A DNA stretch of 38,862 nt from an uncultured Flavobacteriales bacterium (lineage in GTDB: Bacteria; Bacteroidota; Bacteroidia; Flavobacteriales_D; Crocinitomicaceae): positions 1 to 38,862 of the forward strand of contig CAJQQA010000173.1 in assembly GCA_905480355.1 (NCBI GenBank). The letters run 5' to 3'. Below are positions 1 to 8,923 of this stretch, in pieces (position 1 is the stretch's first letter; each line of letters starts with the position of its first letter). Both the position numbers and the translations under genes were made by a program. The notes below the pieces were generated by a model. The model was given only the letters and a program-made list of their open reading frames with translations. It was not told the DNA's origin and did not search any database.

Positions 1-2
1 CT

Positions 3-1442
3 TTAGTAGATGGAAGATTAACTTCATCCAACCAAAATGTACAAGCTTTAATGGAAGAATATAGTGTAATTGGCGTTGAACAAGCTATTCCGAGTTCAAA
101 GCAGGAAGCACTAAGAAAAGTATATGAGGTAGAATGTAATTGTGATGCTGCTGAATTCTCAACAGCAATTGAAAAGAACTCAATAGAATTAGTAAATCCA
201 GAAATTGCTCCAAAGTATGAGCTAATGAATACTCCTGACGATTACAATGCTGTTTTCGCAACAGATTATGCATTAGATTTAATTAACGCGGAAGGAGCTT
301 GGGATTATTCAACTGGAGATCCGAATACAATCATTGGTATATCTGATGGTAATTATTTCACAGATCATGAAGACTTAGTAGGTGAATTCGTTGAAATGGA
401 TTACACCAACCCATCTTCCGAATATTCTCATGGGACCGCAGTTGCAATAACTGCCGCTGGTAAAACAAACAATGCGACTGGAAAAAGTTCTATTGGATAT
501 GATTGTAAATTAAACCTTTTCGGTATGAATTACAACAAGGTTTTAGAAATGTCATATAATGGAGTTCGTGTCATTAATTTAAGTTGGGCGACAGGATGCT
601 CTTATAGTTCTTATATTCAAGAATTGATTGACGAAGTTTATGCAAATGGAACGATACTCGTTGCAGCAGCAGGAAACGGAGGGACTTGTGGAGGAGCATC
701 TAATTTGGTTTATCCTGCGGCACACAATCATGTAATTGCGGTTTCAAGTGTTGGTCCTTTGGACAATCATGAAAGAACAATTGGAGATCCAGCAACAACA
801 CATCAGCACAATAGTTCTGTTGATATTTGTGCTCCTGGATATGATGTGGCGATTACTGTTGCATCAGGAAACTACAGTACTGGAAATGGTACCTCATTTG
901 CTGCTCCTTATGTTTCTGGAACAATCGGTTTGATGTTATCACTTAAACCGTGTCTTACATTTGAAGACGTAGTAGAAATACTTACGCAATCTGCGGTTAA
1001 CATTGATGCTCAAAACCCTAGTTACATCGGAATGCTTGGTGCTGGTCGTTTAAACGCAAATGCAGCCCTTGCACTTACGAACCAATATACATGTGCAGGT
1101 GATAATGGTGATAACGGTGGTAACGGTGGTAACGGAATCTTTGTTGATGATCTTGATCAGAATGACATTGAAAACATCGCTTACGTAGAATCTGTTGAAG
1201 AGCCTATAGTACAAGTCAGATTGTATCCAAACCCAACAACGTCAACATCTAATATTTCATGGGATTTGCAAGAAGAAATGACATTAGTTGTTGTAGATGT
1301 TCGCGGTGTCATTGTTCACCAACAAAATCTTTCAGCTGAAATGGCGATTACAACAATTGATCTTCAAGATAATGGAGTTTACTTTCTTAGGTTGGAGAAA
1401 AATGGACAACCTAAATGGCATGGAAAGCTTGTGAAAATGTAA
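3..1442 (+). CDS. S8 subtilisin-family serine peptidase with T9SS C-terminal sorting domain, 5' truncated by window
   Basis: ORF frame is open upstream of the listed Met at 51 (LVDGRLTSSNQNVQALM...). S8 motifs: ISDGNYF (Asp), YSHGTAVA (His), GNGTSFAAPYVSGT (Ser). Gly/Asn/Asp linker GDNGDNGGNGGNG, then YPNPTTSTSNISW...GVYFLRLEKNGQPKWHGKLVKM, typical of a Por-secretion (T9SS type A) sorting tail. Confidence 0.93.
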   Translation, partial: LVDGRLTSSNQNVQALMEEYSVIGVEQAIPSSKQEALRKVYEVECNCDAAEFSTAIEKNSIELVNPEIAPKYELMNTPDDYNAVFATDYALDLINAEGAWDYSTGDPNTIIGISDGNYFTDHEDLVGEFVEMDYTNPSSEYSHGTAVAITAAGKTNNATGKSSIGYDCKLNLFGMNYNKVLEMSYNGVRVINLSWATGCSYSSYIQELIDEVYANGTILVAAAGNGGTCGGASNLVYPAAHNHVIAVSSVGPLDNHERTIGDPATTHQHNSSVDICAPGYDVAITVASGNYSTGNGTSFAAPYVSGTIGLMLSLKPCLTFEDVVEILTQSAVNIDAQNPSYIGMLGAGRLNANAALALTNQYTCAGDNGDNGGNGGNGIFVDDLDQNDIENIAYVESVEEPIVQVRLYPNPTTSTSNISWDLQEEMTLVVVDVRGVIVHQQNLSAEMAITTIDLQDNGVYFLRLEKNGQPKWHGKLVKM

Positions 1443-1512
1443 TTAACAAATCAATAGTAAATGAGAATTCCAGCTATAAAAATTAAATAAACAAATATTA
1501 AACAAAAGAGTT

Positions 1513-1713
1513 ATGAATGATACAGCAGAAGAGTTACAAGGGAATTACAATGAACTATTAGGTTACATTAGTAAGTACATGGAAGGAACTCAAAAAGACA
1601 AAGTACTTCATGTACAAAATAACAGATGCGACAGAACCGAACCAAATGTCTATCAGATACTAGAGGGCAATGAAACCATAACGCCTGCATCATTAAAAAC
1701 ACTATGTGCTTAG
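1513..1713 (+). CDS. Small hypothetical protein, 66 aa
   Basis: Short ORF with ATG start and plausible composition (KVLHVQNNRCDRTEPNVYQILEGNETITPASLKTLC). No family recognised; may be a remnant. Confidence 0.35.
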   Translation: MNDTAEELQGNYNELLGYISKYMEGTQKDKVLHVQNNRCDRTEPNVYQILEGNETITPASLKTLCA

Positions 1714-1986
1714 CTATGTAGCTTTTATAATAAAAGCAACTGCTGAAAAGCATCATGGCATTTTACGGTATCAATAAATGCAATGTGCGGCTAATGACTA
1801 TTTAAAGGCAAATCTCTGACCAGATCATTGCAAGCATCGTAAAGTTGTGATTTGTGTTCCAAGATCCTCTTTAATCAAAATTTTCTTACATCCGAAAAAT
1901 TGCCACTTATTGAATAAACGTATGTTCAATAGTAGTTTGAAGTAGCCAATTAAAAAACTAGAACTATCCAGTCCGGGTTTTCGGTT

Positions 1987-2445
1987 TTATTTTTTCATAG
2001 CCTTTTCTACATATTTCGCAGTATCCAAAACCGTTTTTTCTAGATGGATCGGTTTCCAATTAAATGTTTTCATTGTTTTACTTACATCTCCATTAAATGT
2101 GTTTCCAATAATAGGCTTCATTCCTTTCCTGTCATTATTAAAATTCATCATAAATTTTAATAGGAAATTTGGTGCTAACTTGGTACTTACTTATCATGTT
2201 CTTTGGATTTTAGAATCTGAGCCATTTCTTGAAAAGAATGTGCTTTTCTGTGCTCACAATAAATCGCTTTCCATTTGCTTTTTCATTTTCTAAAGCCTGC
2301 ACATTAATCTTGGCAAGATCCCGTAAATATGACATATTAATACTTGCCTTTGGCAACATTGGCATTTTTCCAGTGATAAGATTTTTATACAAGTATTGAT
2401 TAGCTAGAGTAGTTATAAAAAGTTAAGGTTCGACAGTACTGCTCT
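1987..2445 (-). pseudogene. Remnant of NAD-dependent epimerase / SDR (aldehyde-reductase-like), C-terminal part, frameshifted
   Basis: Minus-strand pieces in different frames: ANQYLYKNLITGKMPMLPKASINMSYLRDLAKINVQALENEKANGKRFIVSTEKHILFK | EMAQILKSKEHDK | VSTKLAPNFLLKFMMNFNNDRKGMKPIIGNTFNGDVSKTMKTFNWKPIHLEKTVLDTAKYVEKAMKK*. Together they read as one extended-SDR C-terminus (GKMP...VRDVAKxHVQAL...W.P...K.V.DTA). Confidence 0.8.
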
Positions 2446-2644
2446 CTTCTTTTTAGCAATAGATATTATTACACTTGTTGACACATTATACCCATTGGGA
2501 AATTGAAAGTGCACTTACGGAAATTCTCCTTTAGAATTTCGAAGGGAACTTTGTAGATTTGAATCAGAGATTAGAATTATAGATATAATTTTAAAAATTC
2601 GAAGTCTTGATAAAACTTCTAGTGTAATTATAAAAAACACGTGT

Positions 2645-2680
2645 TAGTTTAAGTAGTTTAAGTAGTTTAGGTAGTTTAGG
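2645..2680. repeat. Tandem repeat, 4 x 9 bp (TAGTTTARG)
   Basis: tagtttaag tagtttaag tagtttagg tagtttagg read directly. Confidence 0.9.
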
Positions 2681-2686
2681 TAAATC

Positions 2687-2714
2687 AAGGGTTGTGTTTT
2701 ATAGCACAACCCTT
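2687..2714. terminator. Candidate intrinsic terminator or stable hairpin (10-bp perfect stem, 8-nt loop)
   Basis: AAGGGTTGTG ttttatag CACAACCCTT followed on + by ctttattataaattattt. Polarity uncertain. Confidence 0.5.
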
Positions 2715-2740
2715 CTTTATTATAAATTATTTGATTTATC

Positions 2741-2950
2741 TCACTTGTTCCCGTTGGAAAAGTAACCGTCAACTTTTATAGGTCTATATACAGCGGTTAT
2801 TGTCGTTAAAGCTATAAAAATACCAGCAGTGTTATCATCAGGTTTATTGAGAACTCCTTGAGAAGTTATCTCCCATTCTTCACTTATAGTTTAAGTTGCC
2901 TCAATGTCTAATAAAATCTAAAAAGAACCTTTTGTGGTTGTGAAGTATTG
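2741..2950 (-). pseudogene. Decayed minus-strand coding remnant, unknown family
   Basis: Reverse complement reads FTTTKGSF*ILLDIEAT*TISEEWEITSQGVLNKPDDNTAGIFIALTTITAVYRPIKVDGYFSNGNK*, a protein-like C-terminus interrupted by two in-frame stops upstream. Confidence 0.4.
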
Positions 2951-3137
2951 CTCAATTTAATCTTATTTTCTCTTAAGATGATGTTATTGTTTTAACGCGT
3001 GCTTTTTTTAATTAAATTGCTGAATGTAACTTTAAACCATTTCGCGGGAATTTAATTATTAGGCCATTGAATCGGGTAATGAAAAAGCATCCAACATTCT
3101 CTAAAATCAATAGATAAAAGAACACCAAGGGCAAAAG

Positions 3138-4133
3138 ATGGAGTTTAATTTTATAAAATTATCTTCTCTTTTAAGGTCAAAAAATATGCAGCTAAAAAAT
3201 TATCTATATTCCTTTAGTTATGCCAATACTGAAAGTGATTTATGCAAGCTCGAATCGAGATCTATTTTTAATAAGGAAGAAAAGAATAAACTACTTTTTT
3301 CCGATATAAAAGCGGAACCTTCACTTAGTGCTTTCATTAAAAGTAGACTTGATATTATTTCGTTTTCTGAAGATTATTCTACGCTAATAAAAAAAATAAA
3401 AAAAGAAAGTATTTGCATTGAGGGGTTCAAAGTTGAATATTTAGTGTTTGATCGAGATACAACTGAATATCCTGAGAGGCTAAAAAAGTTAAAAGATATA
3501 GGATTCAGCATTGAAGGTACTCCTGATTATTATAATCCAACGATAACTTACGCCTTATGCTATTACGAGGATATTTGGTGTTTTGGCGTTTTGATCAAAG
3601 ACAGTTTTGCTTGGCATAAACACAAACAAAAACCATACTCATACAGCAACTCAATAAGTATAAGTGTTGCTAAAGCTCTTGTCAATATTGCAGCAAAAGC
3701 TAACAAAGAGAAAAAGCTTCTAGATGTATGCTGTGGTGTTGGCACAATAATGTTAGAAGCTTGTTTTGCAGGTAATAACATTGAGGGTTGTGACATTAAC
3801 GAAAAGGTATGTAAAAATGCACGAGAAAATCTTTCTCACTTCAACTATACTGCAACTATATATCACTCCGATATAAAAGATATCAGTAAAAGGTATGAGG
3901 CTGCCATTATTGACCTGCCATACAATTTATTTAGCAGCGCAACTGAAAATGATATCTTAAACATTATTGAGTCAACAGCAGAAATTACCGATCGACTTGT
4001 TATTGTATCTGCTTCAGATATTAGAAATTTAATAAGCAATGCAGGATTCAGAATATCAGATTATTGCAGTGTTAGTAAAAGCGGAAAGAGATATTTCGCT
4101 AGAAAAATATGGGTTTGTGAAAAGATTCGATAG
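3138..4133 (+). CDS. TRM11/UPF0020-like SAM-dependent RNA methyltransferase
   Basis: SAM motif LLDVCCGVGTIMLEACFAG, acidic GCDINEKV, catalytic-type motif IIDLPYNLFS. 331 aa. Confidence 0.8.
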   Translation: MEFNFIKLSSLLRSKNMQLKNYLYSFSYANTESDLCKLESRSIFNKEEKNKLLFSDIKAEPSLSAFIKSRLDIISFSEDYSTLIKKIKKESICIEGFKVEYLVFDRDTTEYPERLKKLKDIGFSIEGTPDYYNPTITYALCYYEDIWCFGVLIKDSFAWHKHKQKPYSYSNSISISVAKALVNIAAKANKEKKLLDVCCGVGTIMLEACFAGNNIEGCDINEKVCKNARENLSHFNYTATIYHSDIKDISKRYEAAIIDLPYNLFSSATENDILNIIESTAEITDRLVIVSASDIRNLISNAGFRISDYCSVSKSGKRYFARKIWVCEKIR

Positions 4134-4398
4134 GCACCCTATTCGTTTTTTAATATAGACATGATGTGCCAATGAGACCTCGAAAGAACTGAATCTAATG
4201 TTGTAAGAAGCTTATTTTATTATGCATACCCTTATCGGATTTAGATGCAGATGAATAAATGGCGCATTTGGTCTTATCATAGTTGAAAACGGTTTGAAAA
4301 GCACTTACTAAAATACTTATATAATTGTTAAATTTGAATCAATACATAAAGCTATCATTCACAAGCCTTTCATGTCGATATGCTATAAAAAATATAAA

Positions 4399-6708
4399 AT
4401 GAATAAATTATTTAATACAATTATCCTAAGTCTGTTTATTGCAAATGTATTTGGTCAAATAAGTGATGATAGGCAAGACTTCACCCAATATGTGAATCCG
4501 TTTATTGGAACCAGTAAAATGGGACATGTGTTTCCAGGAGCAACAACTCCTTTTGGAATGGTTCAATTAAGCCCACAAACGAACTTCGAAGTAATGTTTA
4601 ACGAAAATGGGAGTTACAATAATAAGACATATGAATATTGTGCTGGCTATCAATATAGAGATTCAATAATCATTGGATTTTCTCATACAAATCTGAGTGG
4701 CACTGGTCATGCTGACTTAGGCGACTTTCTTGTTATGCCAACTACTGGACCTTTAGTGCTAGACCCTTTAAAAACGGAAAACGGAGAAAAAGGATTTTAC
4801 TCAGAGTTTTCACATGATCACGAAGAAGCATTTCCAGGTTACTACAAAGTAGATTTAGAGAGCTATAATATTCAAGCTGAACTAACAGCAAGTGAACGTG
4901 TAGGTTTTCATCAATACACTTTTCCAAAATCTGATGATTCACATATTATTTTAGATCTGGTGTATAACATATATCATCATGACAATAAAAATGTATGGAC
5001 GTTTATTCGTGTAGAAAATGATTCATTAGTAACTGGATACAGACAAACAAAAGGTTGGGCAAGAGATAAAAAAGTGTTTTTTGCCATGTCTTTTTCAAAA
5101 CCTTTCAAAAGCTATGGACATAAGAAATATGATGAAGTGAAATATGATGGTTTTTATAGAAATTTCAATCAACAAGAAAATTTCCCTGAAATTGCAGGAA
5201 AAGACATTAGAGCATATTTTAATTTTGATACCGAAGAAGGAGAAAGAATTAAAATAAAATTCGCTTTATCTTCTGTAAGTACTGAAGGAGCATTAAAGAA
5301 TCTAATCGCCGAAATACCACATTGGGATTTTGATAAAACGAGATCAGAAACCAAAGCCAAATGGAATAAAGAGCTCTCTAAAATTGAAATAACCACTCTA
5401 AATGATGGCGATAAAGTAAACTTCTATACAGCGATGTATCACACCAACTTATCCCCTATTCTATATGAAGATGTAGATGGCCAATATCGAGGCTTAGACC
5501 AAAATATTCATCATTCGGAAGGGTTTACAAACTACACCATTTTTTCTCTTTGGGATACTTATCGAGCATTACATCCTCTATTTAACGTCACACAGCCCGA
5601 TCGAAATAATAACATGATAAAGTCTATGTTGGCCCATCATGATGAAAGTGTACACAATATGCTTCCTATCTGGAGTCATTACGCGAATGAGAATTGGTGT
5701 ATGATCGGCTATCATGCAACTTCTGTCATTGCAGATGCAATGGCTAAGAATGTTGGAGATTTTGATAAGAGAAGAGCTTTAGAAGCCTCTATAAATACAG
5801 CGAATGTTCGTTACTTTGGTGGTTTAGGAGATTATATAGATTATAAATATGTCCCTGATGATAAAAGTCACTCTTCTGTATCTAAAACATTAGAATACGC
5901 TTACAATGATTGGTGCATTGCGCAAATGGCTGATCAACTAAACAATGTTTCAGCAAAAGATGAATTTACAAAACGTTCTGAATATTATACTAATGTCTAC
6001 GATCAAAAAATTGGTTTCATGAGGCCAAAATTAGGTGATGGTACTTTTCGAGAAAAATTTGACCCTATGGACACTCATGGGCAAGGTTTTATAGAAGGGA
6101 ATGCTTGGAACTATGGATTATATGTTCCCCAAAATATTGATAAAATGATCTCAATGATGGGAGGAAAAGAAAAATTTAGTGAACATTTAGATTCTCTGTT
6201 TACAATTGAGATTGAAGAAAAATATATAGCGCAACATGAAGATATTACTCGAGATGGAATTATTGGAAATTATGTTCATGGAAATGAACCTGGCCATCAC
6301 ATTCCATACTTATATAATTGGACTGATCACCCTGAGAAAACGCAAGAACGAGTTCGAATGATTATGAGAACCATGTATGCTCCAACAGCTGATGGACTAT
6401 GCGGTAATGATGACGCAGGTCAAATGAGTGCATGGTATATTTTCAGTGCTTTAGGTTTTTATCCCGTAACACCTGGCTCCATCTATTACGCGTTAGGTAG
6501 TCCACTGGTTAAAGAAGCTAAAATACACTTAGACAATGGAAATGAATTGATAATCAAAGCCAAAAATCAGAGTAATGACAATATGTATGTATCAAGTGTT
6601 ACTATTAATGGAAAAAAACTAACCGGTACATTATTATCCCATCAGGAGATTATGAATGGTGGTAAAATTATTTTTGAAATGAGTAATTCACCAATTAATA
6701 AAAAATAA
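4399..6708 (+). CDS. GH92-family alpha-mannosidase, secreted (ORF listed from 4372; Met at 4399 gives a signal peptide)
   Basis: MNKLFNTIILSLFIANVFG signal peptide. YVNPFIGTSKMGHVFPGATTPFGMVQLSPQT, GFSHTNLSGTGHADLGDF, HGNEPGHHIPYLYNW, GNDDAGQMSAWYIFSALGFYPVTPGS are GH92 signatures. Confidence 0.95.
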   Translation: MNKLFNTIILSLFIANVFGQISDDRQDFTQYVNPFIGTSKMGHVFPGATTPFGMVQLSPQTNFEVMFNENGSYNNKTYEYCAGYQYRDSIIIGFSHTNLSGTGHADLGDFLVMPTTGPLVLDPLKTENGEKGFYSEFSHDHEEAFPGYYKVDLESYNIQAELTASERVGFHQYTFPKSDDSHIILDLVYNIYHHDNKNVWTFIRVENDSLVTGYRQTKGWARDKKVFFAMSFSKPFKSYGHKKYDEVKYDGFYRNFNQQENFPEIAGKDIRAYFNFDTEEGERIKIKFALSSVSTEGALKNLIAEIPHWDFDKTRSETKAKWNKELSKIEITTLNDGDKVNFYTAMYHTNLSPILYEDVDGQYRGLDQNIHHSEGFTNYTIFSLWDTYRALHPLFNVTQPDRNNNMIKSMLAHHDESVHNMLPIWSHYANENWCMIGYHATSVIADAMAKNVGDFDKRRALEASINTANVRYFGGLGDYIDYKYVPDDKSHSSVSKTLEYAYNDWCIAQMADQLNNVSAKDEFTKRSEYYTNVYDQKIGFMRPKLGDGTFREKFDPMDTHGQGFIEGNAWNYGLYVPQNIDKMISMMGGKEKFSEHLDSLFTIEIEEKYIAQHEDITRDGIIGNYVHGNEPGHHIPYLYNWTDHPEKTQERVRMIMRTMYAPTADGLCGNDDAGQMSAWYIFSALGFYPVTPGSIYYALGSPLVKEAKIHLDNGNELIIKAKNQSNDNMYVSSVTINGKKLTGTLLSHQEIMNGGKIIFEMSNSPINKK

Positions 6709-6799
6709 AAGAATTATCAATTACTCGATACAAATAGCGCAATTCTTTTAGATCTAGATAACTGAATCGTAATTTGAAATAACTGGCGAGAAATAACTA

Positions 6800-7960
6800 C
6801 TAATGATCATGTACCTCACCTTCTTTATGGTTATGCCCTTCATGACTATCTGGTTCCGGAGCCTGAACATCTACCATCTCAATTTCAAAAACCAAATCAG
6901 AATATGGAGGAATAGCTCCAGGTTTTCCTTTTGCTCCATAAGCAGCATAAGAAGGTATAATCAATTTAGCTTTCCCACCTTTTCCAATCATGCCCATTCC
7001 TTCTTCAAAGCCTGGAACCATTCGCTGAACTAGATAAGCGAAGTCCATAGGTTGACCTCGATCGTAAGATGAATCAAATTTATCACCTGAACTTAGAAAT
7101 GTACCTTTGTAATGAACTGATAGCTTAGACCCTTTAACCGGTAGCATTGAATCTCCTTTATTTTCAATGATGTACACCAAACCTGATTCTGATTGTTGAG
7201 CACCAGGGTAATCTTTTCTTACTTCTTTATACATGTAAGCTTTGTATTCATCTTGCGACATTGCTCCCTTTAGTTCAAATTGCTTTTTCTTTTCAATTTC
7301 CTTAAGCTTAATTGCATCATAGACGGCTGCAAACTGTAAAGTTGCCTTCCATCTCTTAGCTCTTTTTCCTTTACGAATAATTTTAAGATGCATCAATGTA
7401 TCACCTTGTTCAATTGCGTTTACAACATCTAATCCTGTAATCACATGCCCAAACACCGTGTGCTTTCCATCTAACCATGGCGTCTCCTTATGTGTTATAA
7501 AAAACTGACTACCATTAGTATTAGATCCAGAATTCGCCATTGACAAAATTCCAGGGCCTGAATGCGTTAATGACTCATCTATTTCATCAAAAAAGCGATG
7601 CCTTGGGCCTCCAGAACCATTGCCTTGAGGGTCTCCGCCTTGCACCATGAAATTTGCAATTACACGATGAAATAACAAACCGTCATAAAATGGCTCCGTA
7701 TAATTTATAGAATCTTCTACTGTGAACTTCCCTTCCGCTAATCCAACAAAATTAGCAACTGTCATTGGTGCTTTTTCAAATTCTAATTGAATAAGAATCG
7801 TTCCTTTATTCGTTTCGAATTCGGCGTACATGCCTTTTTCTAATTTAACTTTTTTCTTCTTTTCTTTCTTCTCTGGTGGATTAGAAAAACTAGTTGTTGC
7901 TACAAATAATGCGATAAGTGTAAGTAATATCTTTGTCATAATTGATTTTTTGAAGTTCAA
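6800..7960 (-). CDS. Dual-family peptidyl-prolyl isomerase: N-terminal cyclophilin + C-terminal FKBP, secreted
   Basis: Signal peptide (MTKILLTLIALFVATTSFS). Cyclophilin: FEKAPMTVANFVGLAEGK...FHRVIANFMVQGGDPQGNGSGG...GSQFFITHKETPWLDGKHTVFG. FKBP: LSVHYKGTFLSSGDKFDSSYDRGQP...MVPGFEEGMGMIGKGGKAKLIIPSYAAYG...IPPYSDLVFEIEMVD. His-rich tail. Confidence 0.95.
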   Translation of the reverse strand: MNFKKSIMTKILLTLIALFVATTSFSNPPEKKEKKKKVKLEKGMYAEFETNKGTILIQLEFEKAPMTVANFVGLAEGKFTVEDSINYTEPFYDGLLFHRVIANFMVQGGDPQGNGSGGPRHRFFDEIDESLTHSGPGILSMANSGSNTNGSQFFITHKETPWLDGKHTVFGHVITGLDVVNAIEQGDTLMHLKIIRKGKRAKRWKATLQFAAVYDAIKLKEIEKKKQFELKGAMSQDEYKAYMYKEVRKDYPGAQQSESGLVYIIENKGDSMLPVKGSKLSVHYKGTFLSSGDKFDSSYDRGQPMDFAYLVQRMVPGFEEGMGMIGKGGKAKLIIPSYAAYGAKGKPGAIPPYSDLVFEIEMVDVQAPEPDSHEGHNHKEGEVHDH

Positions 7961-8042
7961 ATGTATAGAATTATTGTCATATCACCATTAACAATTTTCT
8001 TGCCGTTTGTTAATTGATGTTATTTTTTAATGGTATCTAAAA

Positions 8043-8921
8043 TTAATTTCTTTGGTCTGTACCCCAAAACATTTTGTTTCGAATTGTATCCAAGAAGTTG
8101 TTTTCTTCAAATTTAATCACATTAATCATGTAATCCGCTTTATGAATCGTTACATCTTCATTCTGCTTTATACTGTGAGAGAGTCCATCCAAGCTAATCA
8201 GATAAGAACGGCTTCGACCTTCAATCGTCAATTTTATTGGCATGTGATCAGGTATAACCATTGGTCTCATATTTAAATTATGCGGTGCAATAGGAGTAAT
8301 AATATGTACTTGACAGCCGGGAGTCACAATTGGGCCGCCACAACTTAAATTATAAGCTGTTGAGCCAGATGGTGTCGAGAGAATTATTCCGTCTGCCCAA
8401 TACGAATTCAAATACTTTCCTGCTAATGAAGCATGAACTTTAATCATTGACGCATTGTCTTTTTTCTGCAATGTTACCTCGTTCAATGCGAAATTATCTT
8501 CTCCAAACAAATTACGATCGGTTTCTACGCGAATTAAAGATCTTTTTTGATGTTCATATTTCTTTTGCTGCACTAGATTCATTGCTTTTTCTATTGCGTC
8601 TTTTGGCACAGTAGAAAGAAAACCAAGTCTACCCATATTAATTCCTAAAACAGGAACATTGGAGTCTCGAACAAATTTCACGTTCTGAATAAATGTGCCA
8701 TCTCCTCCCATGCTAAAGCTAAGGTCTATTCCCGTTTGAAAATCATGATGGGAAGAGAATTCATCGCACTGCTCTGAAATACCAATTTTCTTAACTAACT
8801 TTTCCTTTAGCTCAGAATGAAAGACCGGATTCCAACCAAATTCCTTGAGTTTCTTTAAAAATTCAAGGTAATAAGGTGCATTTTGCTTTGTTACTTTTTT
8901 TCCAAAAACGGCAACATTCAT
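8043..8921 (-). CDS. nadK: NAD kinase
   Basis: LSFSMGGDGTFIQNVKFV (GGDGT), NEVTLQKKDNASMIKV, ADGIILSTPSGSTAYNLSCGGPIV, PHNLNMRPMVI. Confidence 0.96.
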   Translation of the reverse strand: MNVAVFGKKVTKQNAPYYLEFLKKLKEFGWNPVFHSELKEKLVKKIGISEQCDEFSSHHDFQTGIDLSFSMGGDGTFIQNVKFVRDSNVPVLGINMGRLGFLSTVPKDAIEKAMNLVQQKKYEHQKRSLIRVETDRNLFGEDNFALNEVTLQKKDNASMIKVHASLAGKYLNSYWADGIILSTPSGSTAYNLSCGGPIVTPGCQVHIITPIAPHNLNMRPMVIPDHMPIKLTIEGRSRSYLISLDGLSHSIKQNEDVTIHKADYMINVIKFEENNFLDTIRNKMFWGTDQRN

Positions 8922-8923
8922 GG

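Noticed and set aside
85-273. Antisense 62-aa ORF inside the S8 peptidase
   Set aside because: Lies opposite a clear conserved CDS; composition typical of antisense translation.
736-933. 65-aa alternative-frame ORF inside the S8 peptidase
   Set aside because: Overlaps the catalytic-Ser region of the real frame; no protein-like features.
1098-1136. GGTGATAAT/GGTGGTAAC short repeat
   Set aside because: Simple Gly/Asn/Asp linker codons between protease and T9SS tail, an ordinary feature.
2099-2293. 64-aa plus-strand ORF
   Set aside because: Antisense to the SDR-epimerase remnant, which is the better explanation.
3563-3796. Minus-strand 77-aa ORF
   Set aside because: Antisense to the SAM-binding motif of the methyltransferase.
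4195-4345. Possible minus-strand short ORF (SAFQTVFNYDKTKCAIYSSASKSDKGMHNKISFLQH*)
   Set aside because: Looks mildly protein-like but has no clear start codon and no recognised family; could be a remnant but support is too weak.
6709-6755. AAAGAATT...AATTCTTT pairing after the GH92 gene
   Set aside because: Loop too long and stem AT-only; weak as a terminator.
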